DNA of 64,000 bases, taken from the NCBI GenBank assembly GCA_963921195.1, contig OY992536.1, positions 106,170,778-106,234,777 on the forward strand, in the 5' to 3' direction. This document shows, in pieces, positions 11,277 through 21,222 of this stretch. The notes beneath the pieces are model-generated. The model was given only the letters and a program-made list of their open reading frames with translations, was not told the DNA's origin and did no database searches. Position 1 is the first letter of the stretch. Every line of letters starts with the position of its first letter. The stretch comes from Pegoplata infirma (Eukaryota > Arthropoda > Insecta > Diptera > Anthomyiidae). Made by a program: the position numbers and the translations under genes.

Positions 11277-14200
11277 TCGATAAAAAATTTTAAAAATTTT
11301 CTATAAATTTTCTAGAAAATTTTTTATCGATTTTTAATTTTCTATAGAAAAATTTAAATTTTTTATCGATTATAAATTTTCTATAAAAATTTTTTGTCGA
11401 TTTTAAATATATCGAAAATTTGTTATCGATTGAACATATTATATTGAAAATTTTTAATCCATTATAAATTCTCACATAATCTTTTGTGAAATTTTTTCAG
11501 CATCCAATAAATCCTTATTAAAAAATGTTTCAGAATCTGAAAATTTTTCTACATTGAAAAATTAATTTTCTATAAAAAATTTATAATCGATAACAAATTT
11601 TCTATAAATAATTTATAATCCATAAAAAAATTTTCTGTAGAAAATTTAAAATTTTTCTATAGAAAATTAATAATGATAAAAAATTTTAAAAATTTTCTAT
11701 AAATTTTCTTGAAAATTTTTTATCGATTTTTAATTTTCTACAGAAATTTTTTTTTTGAATTTTAATTTTCTATAGAAAAATTTTTAAATTTTTATTGATT
11801 ATAAATTTTCTATAAAAATTTTTTGTCGATTTTAAATTTTCTATCGAAAATTTGTTATCGATTGAACATATTATATTGAAAATTTTTAATCAATTATAAA
11901 TTCTATTTAAAAACTTTCATAGACCATAAGTTTTCTATAGAAAATTTATAATCGATAAAAAATCTTCTATAGAAAATTTATAATCGATAAAAAGTTTTCT
12001 ATAGAAAATTTATAATCAATAAAAAATTTTCTATACAAAATTTTCTAGAAAATTTATAATCAATAAAAAATTTTTATAGACAATTTATAATCGCTTTAAA
12101 ATTTTTTAATATAATATTTACAATCGATAACAAATTTTCTATAGAAAATTTATAATCGATACAAAATTTGCTATAAACAGTTTTCAATAAAAAAATTTAT
12201 ATTAATAGAAAATGTATAATCGATCAAAAGTTTTTTATAGACAATCGATTAAAAATGTTTTAATATAATATTTACAATAGATAACAAATTTTCTACATAA
12301 AATTTATAATCGATTAACAATTTTCTAATAATATTTACAATCGATAACAAACTTTCCGTAGAAAATTTAAACTCGATAAAAAATTTGTATAGAAAATTTA
12401 TAATCAATAAAAATTTTCTTAAAAAAATGTCTATATAATATATGGCCGATAACAAATTGTCTATAAAAAAATGATCGATTATTAATTTTCTATAGAAAAT
12501 TTGTTATCGATTGTTAATATTATATTAAAAAATTTTAAATCAATTATAAATTGTTTATAAAAAATTTTTGATCGATTATAAATTTTCTATAGAAAATGTT
12601 TTATCGATTATAAATTTTCCATAAAAATTTTTTATAATAGAATTTTCTATATAATATTATACAGAAAATGTTTAATCGATTAGAAAATTTTTATCGATAA
12701 TAAATTTTCTATACAAAATTTTTAATCGATTATAAATTTTCTATACAAAATATAAACAATTTTTTATCGATTATAAATTTTCTATAACAAATATTTTATC
12801 GATTATAAATTTTCTATAAAATTTTTTTTTGTCGATTATAAATAAATTTTCTATAAAACATTTTTATCGATTATAAATTTTATTATAAATTTTCTATAGA
12901 AAATTTTTAATCCATTATTTTCTACAAAAATTTTTTTTATCAATTATAAATTTTCTATAGAACATTTTTTATCGATTATAAATTTTCTATAGAAAACTTC
13001 TTATCGATTTAAAATCTTCTATAGAAAATATTTTATCGATTATAAATACAAACTTTTTTTTCGATTATAAAATATTTTATCGATTATAAATACAAAATTT
13101 TTTTTTCGATTAAAACTTATATTTATAAATTTTTTTTTTATCGATTTTTTGTAAAAAATTTTAAAATCCATAAAAATTTTGTATAAAAAATTTTTTATCG
13201 ATTATAAATTTTCTATAGAAATTTTTTTATCGATTATAAATTTTATTATAAATTTGTTTATAAAAATTTTTTATCGATTTAAAATTTTCTACTAAAATTT
13301 TTATATTTTTTTTAAATTTTTAATCGATAAAAAAATGTTCTATTTAAAATCGATAAAAAAGTTTCTAATCGATAAAAAATTTTCTATAGAAAATTTATAA
13401 TCGATAAAAAATTTCCTATAAAAAAATTTATAATCCATAAAAAAAATTTTATAGAAAATTTTTATCGATTTTAAATTTTTTACAAAAAATCGATAAAAAA
13501 TTTTCTATAGAAAATTTATAATCGATAAAAAATTGCTTATAGATTTTTTTATCGATTTTAAATTTTTTTACAAAAAATCTATAAAAAATTTTCTATAATT
13601 TATACTCTATAAAAAAATTTTTTATAGAAAATTTATAATCGATAAAAAATTTTCTATAGGAGAATAAAAATATACAAAAAGTTTTCTATAGAAAATTAAT
13701 AATCGATAAAAAATGTTCTATAGAAAATTTATGATCGATAAAAAATTTTTTATAGAAAATTTAAAATCCATAAAAATTTTCTATAAAATAATTATAATAA
13801 AATTTATAATCGAATAAAAATTTTAATAGAAAATTTATAATCTATAAAAACTTTTTTATAGAAAATTTATAAACGATAAAAAATTATTTGTAAAAAATTT
13901 AAATTCGGTAAAAATTTTCTATAAAAAGTTTATAATCGATCAAAAATTTTCTGAAGAAAATTTTCTAATAAAAAATGTTCTACAGAAAATTTATAATCGA
14001 TTGAAAATTTTCTATAGAAAATAATTATCGATAAAGATTTTTCTATAGAAAAAAAAATTTCCTATAAAAAAATTTATAATCCATAAAAAAATTTTTATAG
14101 AAAATTTTTATCGATTTTAAATTTTTTACAAAAAATCGATAAAAAATTTTCTATAGAAAATTTATAATCGATAAAAAATAGCTTATAGATTTTTTTTTAT

Positions 14201-14770
14201 CGATTTAAAATTTTTTTACAAAAAATCTATAAAAAATTTTCTATAGAAAATTTATACTCTATAAAAAAATTTTTTATAGAAAATTTATAATCGATAAAAA
14301 ATTTTCTATAGGAGAATAAAAATATACAAAAAGTTTTCTATAGAAAATTAATAATCGATAAAAAATGTTCTATAGAAAATTTATGATCGATAAAAAATTT
14401 TTTATAGAAAATTTAAAATCCATAAAAATTTTCTATAAAATAATTATAATAAAATTTATAATCGAATAAAAATTTTAATAGAAAATTTATAATCTATAAA
14501 AACTTTTTTATATAAAATTTATAAACAATAAAAAATTATTTGTAAAAAATTTAAATTCGGTAAAAATTTTCTATAAAAAGTTTATAATCGATCAAAAATT
14601 TTCTGAAGAAAATTTTCTAATAAAAAATGTTCTACAGAAAATTTATAATCGATTGAAAATTATCTATAGAAAATAATTATCGATAAAGATTTTTCTATAG
14701 AAAATGTATAATCGATAAAAAAATTTCTGTAGAAAATTCAAAATCGATGAAAAAATTCTATAGTAATACG
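11277..14770. repeat. 3.5-kb AT-rich palindromic-unit array in K
   Basis: Degenerate units of about 30 bp, of the form ATCGATAAAAAATTTTCTAT followed by AGAAAATTTATA, repeat more than a hundred times. Each unit holds two palindromes, ATCGAT and TTTTCTATAGAAAA. Units run mostly in one orientation up to about 13300 and the opposite orientation after, so the array as a whole is roughly inverted. A 650-bp higher-order segment (about 13411-14056) is repeated directly at about 14057-14702. It is non-coding. Confidence 0.85.
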
Positions 14771-15365
14771 TGTAAATTTTATTTTGTAAGTTTGCATTTA
14801 ATGTATCAATTAATCAAATGTATCATTTTTAACCATAATAAATAATATATAAAAACATTTTTTGTAATTTTTTTATTTATGTAGTAAAGAAAGTTAAAAA
14901 TATAAAGGTAAATGTATAAATTGATATACGTTATTTGGTTTATTATGTTGGAATTTATTTGTAAAATTGTATTAAATATTTGAATAAGTGGTAACTTTGA
15001 CTTGATTAAATTGATAAATTTTACTTGATCATTTTTACAAAGTTTTCTTTTATAAATGTCATATTTTTTGTAAGACAATTTTTTACCTAAGTTTATTAAC
15101 TAAATAGTCTAATAACTTGTAAAGTTGTATATTTACGTATAAACTTAGGTAGATTATGCCAGATTTTTATGTAATCTTACACCTGTTTTTTTTTGCGTGT
15201 ACTATTCATGAGTTACCCCTCTTGTATACCCTCCAACACGTTAAAAAAAACAGGGGCGTCTTTTTTTGTGAGGGGGGTTCGGTAGTGGGAGACAACCTTC
15301 CTGGTTCCAACTACACGACTTTGAACTTCTTCTGACATAAAAAATTTTTCGTTTGCTAAGCAAAA

Positions 15366-15712
15366 CAGGGGTAACTCATGAATAGTAGTGTAAGTAATAA
15401 CGAAGTCGTTATCTACAGATGGCAATCTTTTTTTGAAAAGTATTTGGGAACGATATGGGAATAACGAAAAATAAACATTAAAAAATTTTAAAATTATGAA
15501 TGAAAATTATTGTTGTGTCACTTGAAAATAAAAAAATACATAATAAAAAAAGAAATGAATATAATTAAATCAAACCAACCAGCAAAATTAAACGAAAAAT
15601 AAAAGGTAAACAAAATTTCCAGCTTTCCCAGATACCATTTGTAAAACTAGCACCACCTTTAAACGTCAAAAAGAATTGACTCTTGCATAGTCTTTATATA
15701 TTTAGGTTTTTG
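15366..15712 (+). mobile_element. L2: hAT-like MITE, copy 2
   Basis: A full copy of 347 bp in the same orientation as L1, flanked by the perfect 8-bp duplication AAGCAAAA (15358-15365, 15713-15720). It sits in the same S repeat as L3. Confidence 0.8.
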
Positions 15713-15948
15713 AAGCAAAAGTACAAAAAGTCAATAAAAAATTTTGGTTTTTCAGAGGTTGATTTAGTTCTTTAAGGGGGAACTTTTTCCCCCGTGGTCC
15801 GATTTTGCCCATCTCCGAACTTAACTAGCCTATGACCATTAGACACATTCGTGCCAAATTTCAGGAGTCTAGCTCTTTTATTTTGGACTGTATCGTGTCC
15901 TCCACAGACGGACAAACAGACAGACGGACGGACAGACGGACATCGCTA

Positions 15949-16129
15949 CACACAAAAAAAAAAATTAAAAAATTGTGCCAGTTTTTCGTTTAATTACAAC
16001 CTATAAAGTGGTTTTGGATAATTTACCAAAGTTTTTGCTCTAAAAAACTTAGGTAAATTATCCAAAACCACTTTATAGGTTGTATTATCCCCAAAACGTA
16101 CACAATTTTTTTATATTTTTTTTTGTGTG
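15949..16129. mobile_element. G2: palindromic MITE with TA duplication
   Basis: A near-perfect palindrome of 181 bp with CACACAAAAA...TTTTTGTGTG ends between TA dinucleotides (15947-15948, 16130-16131). It splits S at GACATCGC|TA|GAATATC. The arms carry AACCTATAAAGTGGTTTTGG. Confidence 0.8.
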
Positions 16130-16338
16130 TAGAATATCTTAGAATTGATCACTGATCAATAATATATATATATTATGGGGTCCCCGACCGATATTTCGAT
16201 GCGTTACAAATGACAAAGTGAGTATACCCCCATACCACAGACACAGACTAATACAGACTCGACATAAGTGACAGGTGTCAAAAAAGTAGTTCTGAACCAT
16301 ATGGTTAATATTTTCAAATTATTCTACGAATTAGGTTA

Positions 16339-17185
16339 TAGTGCGTTTACACTGGTCCTCTAAGCTAGCTTAAAGTAGATTGTGGCTCCAATCCAGTTTC
16401 AATCTATTAGATTGCCCATACAAATTTATTTTTTTCAATCTAGTAGTTTAGACTCTAATCGGCAAACGCAATCTGGTAAAGTTAGATGCAACTCTGTATT
16501 TCTATTATTTGCATTTTCCAACCATAGAAAAGATTAGAAGGTACGCAGTGTTGTATTTGATGTATTTTCCAATATGGTGGCAAAATGCTTGTTCTTCCTC
16601 ATCTCACACGTATTTAATATCAAATTAGATTCATTGTTTATAAAAAAATGGAATTTCTCTTTCATTTAATTAAATTTATTATTTATTTTGCTTTATTCAA
16701 CGTTTTTTTAAAGATAATACGCACTATTGATAGTTTAAAAACTTTTTCTTCTCTTTTGTTGTTTGCTTTCTTGTTGTTGTTTTCCTTTATGTTGCATTGT
16801 TTTTATTAAACGTCAAAAGTTACATAATGTGCTGTCACTAATACTTATTCAAGCCAAATACGACTCTGTTACACATCTATTTTTTTCTATGTTTCCAACA
16901 CTGAAAAACACCGACACAAAGCCTGCCGTTTTGATGACGCCGCCAAGTATGTGTATGCCGCCGTCATTGTTATTTGTAAACGCCGTCACTGTCCTTGTTA
17001 ATCATACGACGACTAATTACCGTCGCTGTCTTTTGACGCAGTCACACACATTTATTACCAACTTGTTGTTATAAATGCCAATCCTAATCTTCTCAAATGT
17101 AAAAAATGCCAATGTAAACGGTACAGATTGCAAAGTAGATTAAAATCGAAATTTACTAGATTAGAAATCCAATGTAAACGCACTA
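16339..17185. mobile_element. Q: Harbinger-like MITE with TTA duplication
   Basis: An element of 847 bp with inverted ends TAGTGCGTTTACACTGG and CCAATGTAAACGCACTA. It sits in O sequence GAATTAGGTTAGAAA with TTA duplicated (16336-16338, 17186-17188). The 3-bp TWA duplication is typical of PIF/Harbinger. At 16811-16870 the interior shares a block (GCTGTCACTAATACTTATTC) with sequence upstream of both Medea and TACO1. A 103-codon open frame (16763-17074) is low-complexity and I do not think it is a gene. Confidence 0.7.
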
Positions 17186-17966
17186 TTAGAAATAGGGATG
17201 CCAAACGGGATTGACATTTACAAATCCCGGGATTCGGGATTTTGAAATTCTAATCCCGGGATCCCGGGATTTTTCGGGATTTATTAAAATTAAGGTTTTT
17301 ACGTGACATTTTTAATAAATTTTTTATATAATTAAATATTCAATTAATTCATAACCATTGAATATTTTTCGTAAAGTTTCACATATTTAGCACAGAAAAA
17401 CCGAAAATTTAGGAACAGGTATGACCGATTTGAATAGACTGTGAAAGACGCGATGCAGTCGAATTCAAATGATTAGAAAATACTTTTTTTCGGTCGGCCT
17501 CTTTTGTAGACGTGGATATAAAATATTTGTTTTAATAATGATAAAATTGTGTTAATAAATTTTTTACAATTCCTCGCGAGGGGAAGGTGTACCAAACGTC
17601 CTCTGCCAATACAAAATTTGTATTAGTTGTCCTATTGGTAGGCGAATCGCATTTTAACGGTTTTCTTCCCTTTGCGATAAATGTTTACAAATACATTTAT
17701 TACGCTTAAGTAACAGAATTTTGTCATTATTTATATTATTTTTTATATTCACGCCCACAAAAAGGGGCGGGACGAGAAAAAATTTATTTTCTGGCTAGGT
17801 GAAACTTAAAAATGTGTCATTTGCTTGTGTCAAAAAAGTAGTTCTTAACCATATGGTTAATTTTTTCAAATTATTCTACGAATTAGGTTAGAAAGAGAAA
17901 ACTGATATAACGCGCCATTAGAAAAATGGATGCCAGATCGGATTTTGTTGTTTCACTCACTCCTAA

Positions 17967-18465
17967 AACCATGTTTCCATTCATATCAAAAACACTTGAT
18001 TTGAGCAAAACACTTCGAGCTGTTTCCACTCAAGTAGAAGTGATTTGCAACGTCAAACTAATTACGAATTTTCGTAATTAATTTGACGTTTTCTCCACAA
18101 GATAGTTAAAACAACAAAATTAAGAAAATAATTACCAAAAACAATTAATTTTGTAGTTTATTATAATTAAATAAAAGTGTTTATACGACTAATTGCAAAT
18201 TATTTTAATAATAAAGAAAATAAAATGTCTTCTTCTTCTAACGAACACTCACTACGAATGAGTAGCTTTTATTTTCGAATATAAAATACAGTGTTGCACT
18301 GACCAAAACAAGTGGTGAGTTTAAAAAGTCGACATGTTTTGTACCAAAACACCCAATTTGAGATGTTTTGCGCATATGAAAAATGTATGGGAAAACATGT
18401 AGAAAATGACATGATTTCCTCAAAACACTCTGATTTGCCCAAATCATGCCACTGGAAACATACTA
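17967..18465. mobile_element. P: 499-bp MITE with TAA duplication
   Basis: The ends are AACCATGTTTCCATTC and ACTGGAAACATACTA. It is inserted in O sequence CACTCCTAAGTCGTAG, with TAA on both sides (17964-17966, 18466-18468). The uninterrupted target is seen at 19318-19332. It is non-coding. Confidence 0.65.
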
Positions 18466-18838
18466 TAAGTCGTAGAAAGTGTTGCCATGTTAGCGTAAAA
18501 CGGACTAAAAACCGCTGTGTTTTCTCCTAAAATCGCTTAGTTTTTCCCCATTTTTTCTTATAAAACTTATAAAAATTTTTTGTTTTTTTGTAATCACAAA
18601 ACTGGCAACACATTAAAAGGGTTGTGGCTACATTTTACAAATGATACTATTTAAGGGTGCAACATTTTGTTTCAGAAAAGAAAACGCCATTAGGAGTGAG
18701 TGAAACAACAAAAACCGATCTGGCATCCATTTTTCTTATGGCGCGTTATATCAGTTTTCTCTTTCTAACCATATGGTTCAAGAATACTTTTTTGACACCT
18801 GTCACTTATGTCGAGTTTGTATTAGTCTGTGCCCATAC

Positions 18839-19140
18839 CACAGACTAAATACAGACTCGACAGTAGAGTTTTATAAGAAAAAAAATGGGGAAAAACTAAG
18901 CGATTTTAGGAGAAAACACAACGGTTTTTAGTCCGTTTTACGCTAACATGGCAACACTTTCTACGACTTAGGAGTGAATGAAACAACAAAAACCGATCTG
19001 GCATCCATTTTTCTTATGGCGCGTTATATCAGTTTTCTCTTTCTAACCTAATTCGTAGAATAATTTGAAAATATTAACCATATGGTTAAAGAATACTTTT
19101 TTGACACCTATCACTTATGTCGAGTCTGTATTAGTCTGTG
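18839..19140 (-). mobile_element. O1: 302-bp O element
   Basis: The inverted ends CACAGACTAAATACAGACTC and GAGTCTGTATTAGTCTGTG are flanked by the 7-bp CCCATAC (18832-18838, 19141-19147). The interior contains TTTTAGGAGAAAACACA and TAACCATATGGTTA. It is the mirror image of O2, the pair forming a 615-bp palindrome. Confidence 0.75.
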
Positions 19141-19153
19141 CCCATACCATGGT

Positions 19154-19453
19154 CACAGACTAATACAGACTCGACATAAGTGACAGGTGTCAAAAAAGTA
19201 TTCTTTAACCATATGGTTAATATTTTCAAATTATTCTACGAATTAGGTTAGAAAGAGAAAGCTAATATAACGCGCCATTAGAAAAATGGATGCCAGATCG
19301 GTTTTTGTTGTTTCACTCACTCCTAAGTCGTAGAAAGTGTTGCCATGTTAGCGTAAAACGGACTAAAAACGGCTGTGTTTTCTCCTAAAATCGCTTAGTT
19401 TTTCCCCATTTTTTCTTATTAAACTCTACTGTCGAGTCTGTATTTAGTCTGTG
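19154..19453 (+). mobile_element. O2: 300-bp O element, head to head with O1
   Basis: Ends as in O1, flanked by the 7-bp CCATGGT (19147-19153, 19454-19460). Only 13 bp (CCCATACCATGGT) separate it from O1. That spacer is the join of the two target duplications. The arms are near-identical by eye. Confidence 0.75.
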
Positions 19454-19460
19454 CCATGGT

Positions 19461-20089
19461 AATGAAATGCACCAATTGTTGAAAAACACCAATTATAATT
19501 GGTTTCAAAACCATTGGTTTGCAAATTTTTGTTTTTTTTTTTTAAAATTTAAACATCAAAGTATGTTTTTACAAAAAAAATATGAAAATGTTAAAGACAA
19601 AAAACAAAACGCAAATAAAAATTTCAAATATTGTGTTATACAAAGGCAATCGACGTGTGTTTGGTTTATAAAATGTGAAAAACTAAAACACCATATAACA
19701 AAAAACAACGGATATTTCCAAATATTAACGATTTTGACAATATCGTGACGACTTTTACTAATGGTAATTATTTTTTTTAAATGATGCCATACCAATGGTA
19801 ATTATTTTTTTTTTTAATTTTCATTAGTAATTAAATTGATAAGTAATTGGTACAATTGATACAACCAATGGTAATGAAAAAAATTTCATTACCATTGACA
19901 TCAATTAAATGGTAATTAAACCATCAATTAATTGGTCCCTTTAATTAATTAGTCCCATCTATGCACTACAAGAACTTACCATGGTAAATTGAGATGATTT
20001 TGTGATTTTTCTTTATGCTAGTACAATTTAGAATTGATTTTGTAAATCACTATGTGATTTTATTCAAAGGAAAATCACATAAGGTACCT
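19461..20089. other. Gene-free stretch rich in AATGGTAATT/ATTACCATT
   Basis: Many copies of AATGGTAATT and its complement occur, with CCATGGTAA near 19454 and ACCATGGTAA near 19979, suggesting a decayed foldback element of about 530 bp. The open frames here are low-complexity and unconvincing. Confidence 0.4.
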
Positions 20090-20225
20090 ACAGACGACGC
20101 AATATTATGTACAATATTCAATTATATTGATCGTGTGTGGGTAAGATTGACCATTGTACAATCGTCAATATTACCCACACACCATCAATATAATTGAATA
20201 TTGTGCATAATATTGCGTCGTCTGT
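20090..20225. mobile_element. H2: 136-bp foldback MITE
   Basis: The second copy of H1, differing at a few bases (for example TGATCGTGTGTGGGTAAGAT at the centre). The same 136-bp palindrome begins ACAGACGACGC and ends GCGTCGTCTGT. Confidence 0.8.
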
Positions 20226-20270
20226 AGTTACCTATAGTGATTTTAAAATCACGCAAGTCTGTATACAGTA

Positions 20271-21220
20271 CACGCAAAAAAATCCCGTGTGTAAAATTAT
20301 GCAATCATGCTTGGTAATTTTTTTTTTTTCTATAGAGTTTTAACATTTTTCGCAAGCCTTGTTTTGTTTTTCTCTGTCAAAGCTAAAATTTCATATTTAT
20401 GTTGTTAAAAAATATTGCGAAGTTTGCTTGGCACATTGCAAGTACTTTTACACATTATGCTAAACGACTTGTTTATTTTTGCCCGCCATAAAATTGATTT
20501 ATTTTTGTTAAAACTTGGTAAATTTTTGCATGGGCGTGTAAAGGAGACCCAATACATATACGAAAGAATTTGCAGTTCATTTGAACTAGTTCAATTAAAC
20601 TAGTTCGTTTAACAACTCTATTTTAAAGCGTCTATCCAAATGGGCGTGTGAAGAAATAAACTAAATATATGAACAAATACCAACAAATACATTTCGACAA
20701 GGTTTGTATTAAATTTATTTGTATATTTATGTAAAATATAACTTATAATTGTTCTTTTTTTTCTAGGTATACGACATTTTATGTTTGACGCCCGATGGAA
20801 GATGCAGTTTAGATATGTAAGTTTTGTGTTTATTATATTTTATTTTATTGTATTTTATATTGTATTATTATATTGTATATATTTTATTATATTGTATATA
20901 TTGTATTGTTTTTATTGTATTTAATATTAGTTATATTAAATAAATAAATAATGGAAAAAAATATAACTAAATTTCTTTTATTTTTTATATAAAACAAAAT
21001 TGATTGTTTTTATTAAGCATTTACGTTTTTTTTATAATACATGAATGGCAATATTTACCAAGCATTTTTGTGCAAATATTGTTAACATTTTGTTTACTGG
21101 GATGTTCCTAAGCGTTTTGGCAAAATCTTGAAATAACTTGTTTAATGGGATTCCTCCCTATCTGCTTGGTAAAATTGTAACATTTTATTATGAAATCGCA
21201 CCCAAGTTTTTTTTTGCGTG
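20271..21220. mobile_element. K2: 950-bp element with K-type TIR and candidate captured exons
   Basis: The left end is CACGCAAAAAAATCCCGTGT; the right end reverse-complemented is CACGCAAAAAAAAACTTGGG. TA is at 20269-20270 and 21221-21222. The shared terminal CACGCAAAAAAA and TA duplication place it with K. The interior is not similar to K: it holds an ATG-led mini-exon pair with good splice sites and then AT-rich sequence. Confidence 0.65.
20669..20816 (+). pseudogene. Candidate captured 5' exons of an unidentified gene
   Basis: Exon 1 (20669-20701) runs from an ATG and reads MNKYQQIHFDK to a donor G|GTTTGT. The intron (20702-20766) ends with a pyrimidine-rich ...TTTTTTTTCTAG. Exon 2 (20767-20816) continues in the same frame (VYDILCLTPDGRCSLD) to a perfect donor GTAAGT. 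The ATG, phase-0 junction and consensus splice sites support a real gene start, but the peptide is only 27 residues and I do not recognise it. Nothing resembling exon 3 follows inside K2. Chance is not excluded. Confidence 0.4.
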
Positions 21221-21222
21221 TA

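Larger units (their letters stand above)
9248..15199. mobile_element. K: 5.95-kb TIR/TA transposon carrying captured gene fragments
   Basis: The ends are CACGCAAAAAAATAACTGGT (left) and, reverse-complemented, CACGCAAAAAAAAACAGGTG (right). Both continue with GTGTAAGA, giving an inverted repeat of about 27 bp with small gaps. The TA at 9246-9247 and 15200-15201 is a target duplication, proven by the empty site in L1 and L2. In order it contains unique AT-rich sequence, a LINE RNase H fragment, two TyrRS exons with their intron, a foldback (M1) and a 3.5-kb AT-rich array. No transposase is visible, so it must have moved in trans. The TA duplication suggests the Tc1/mariner superfamily. K2 (20271-21220) shares the TIR. 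Confidence 0.8.
8925..15219 (-). mobile_element. L3: hAT-like MITE split by transposon K
   Basis: An inverted copy of L in two parts, 8925-9247 and 15200-15219. It is flanked by the 8-bp duplication TCTTGTAT (8917-8924, 15220-15227). Copies L1 and L2 provide the uninterrupted sequence ACACTACTATTCATGAG (as reverse complement). Compared with this, K has inserted exactly at the TA. Confidence 0.75.
16236..18831. mobile_element. O0: O-family element enlarged by nested insertions
   Basis: It begins CACAGACACAGACTAATACAG and ends GTATTAGTCTGTG, and is flanked by CCCATAC on both sides (16229-16235, 18832-18838). O-family sequence is recognisable at 16236-16338, 17822-17966 and 18466-18560, and inverted at 18690-18831. 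Between these are Q, a TCCCGGGAT-rich piece (17195-17285), unassigned AT-rich sequence and P. The internal order implies more than one O copy. Confidence 0.6.
8881..19460. mobile_element. S1: dispersed fly repeat that hosts a multi-layer nest
   Basis: S begins AAAACAAGTGAGAGTG followed by the hairpin TTCGGCTGTGCCGAA. Its own sequence survives at 8881-8924, 15220-15365, 15713-15948 (with the GACGGACAGACGGACATCGC tract) and 16130-16235 (GTATACCCCCATAC). Between these lie L3 with K inside, L2, G2 and three O insertions. S continues briefly after them (CCATGGT, 19454-19460). A second S copy is at 23951-28768. The class is not determined; the hairpin terminus would suit a Helitron/Helentron-like element, but that is only a suggestion. 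Confidence 0.55.

Noticed and set aside
11290..12455. Lysine/phenylalanine-rich open frames in the AT array
   Set aside because: Pure products of the repeated ATAAATTTTCTATAG unit; biased composition and no start context.
14806..15078. 90-codon minus-strand frame near the right end of K as a possible transposase remnant
   Set aside because: Composition is I/N/Y/K-rich from AT bias, and no DDE/D or helix-turn-helix motif is visible.
16763..17074. 103-codon open frame within element Q
   Set aside because: Low-complexity composition, no domain or motif, lies wholly inside a MITE with TTA duplications, and no splice or promoter context.
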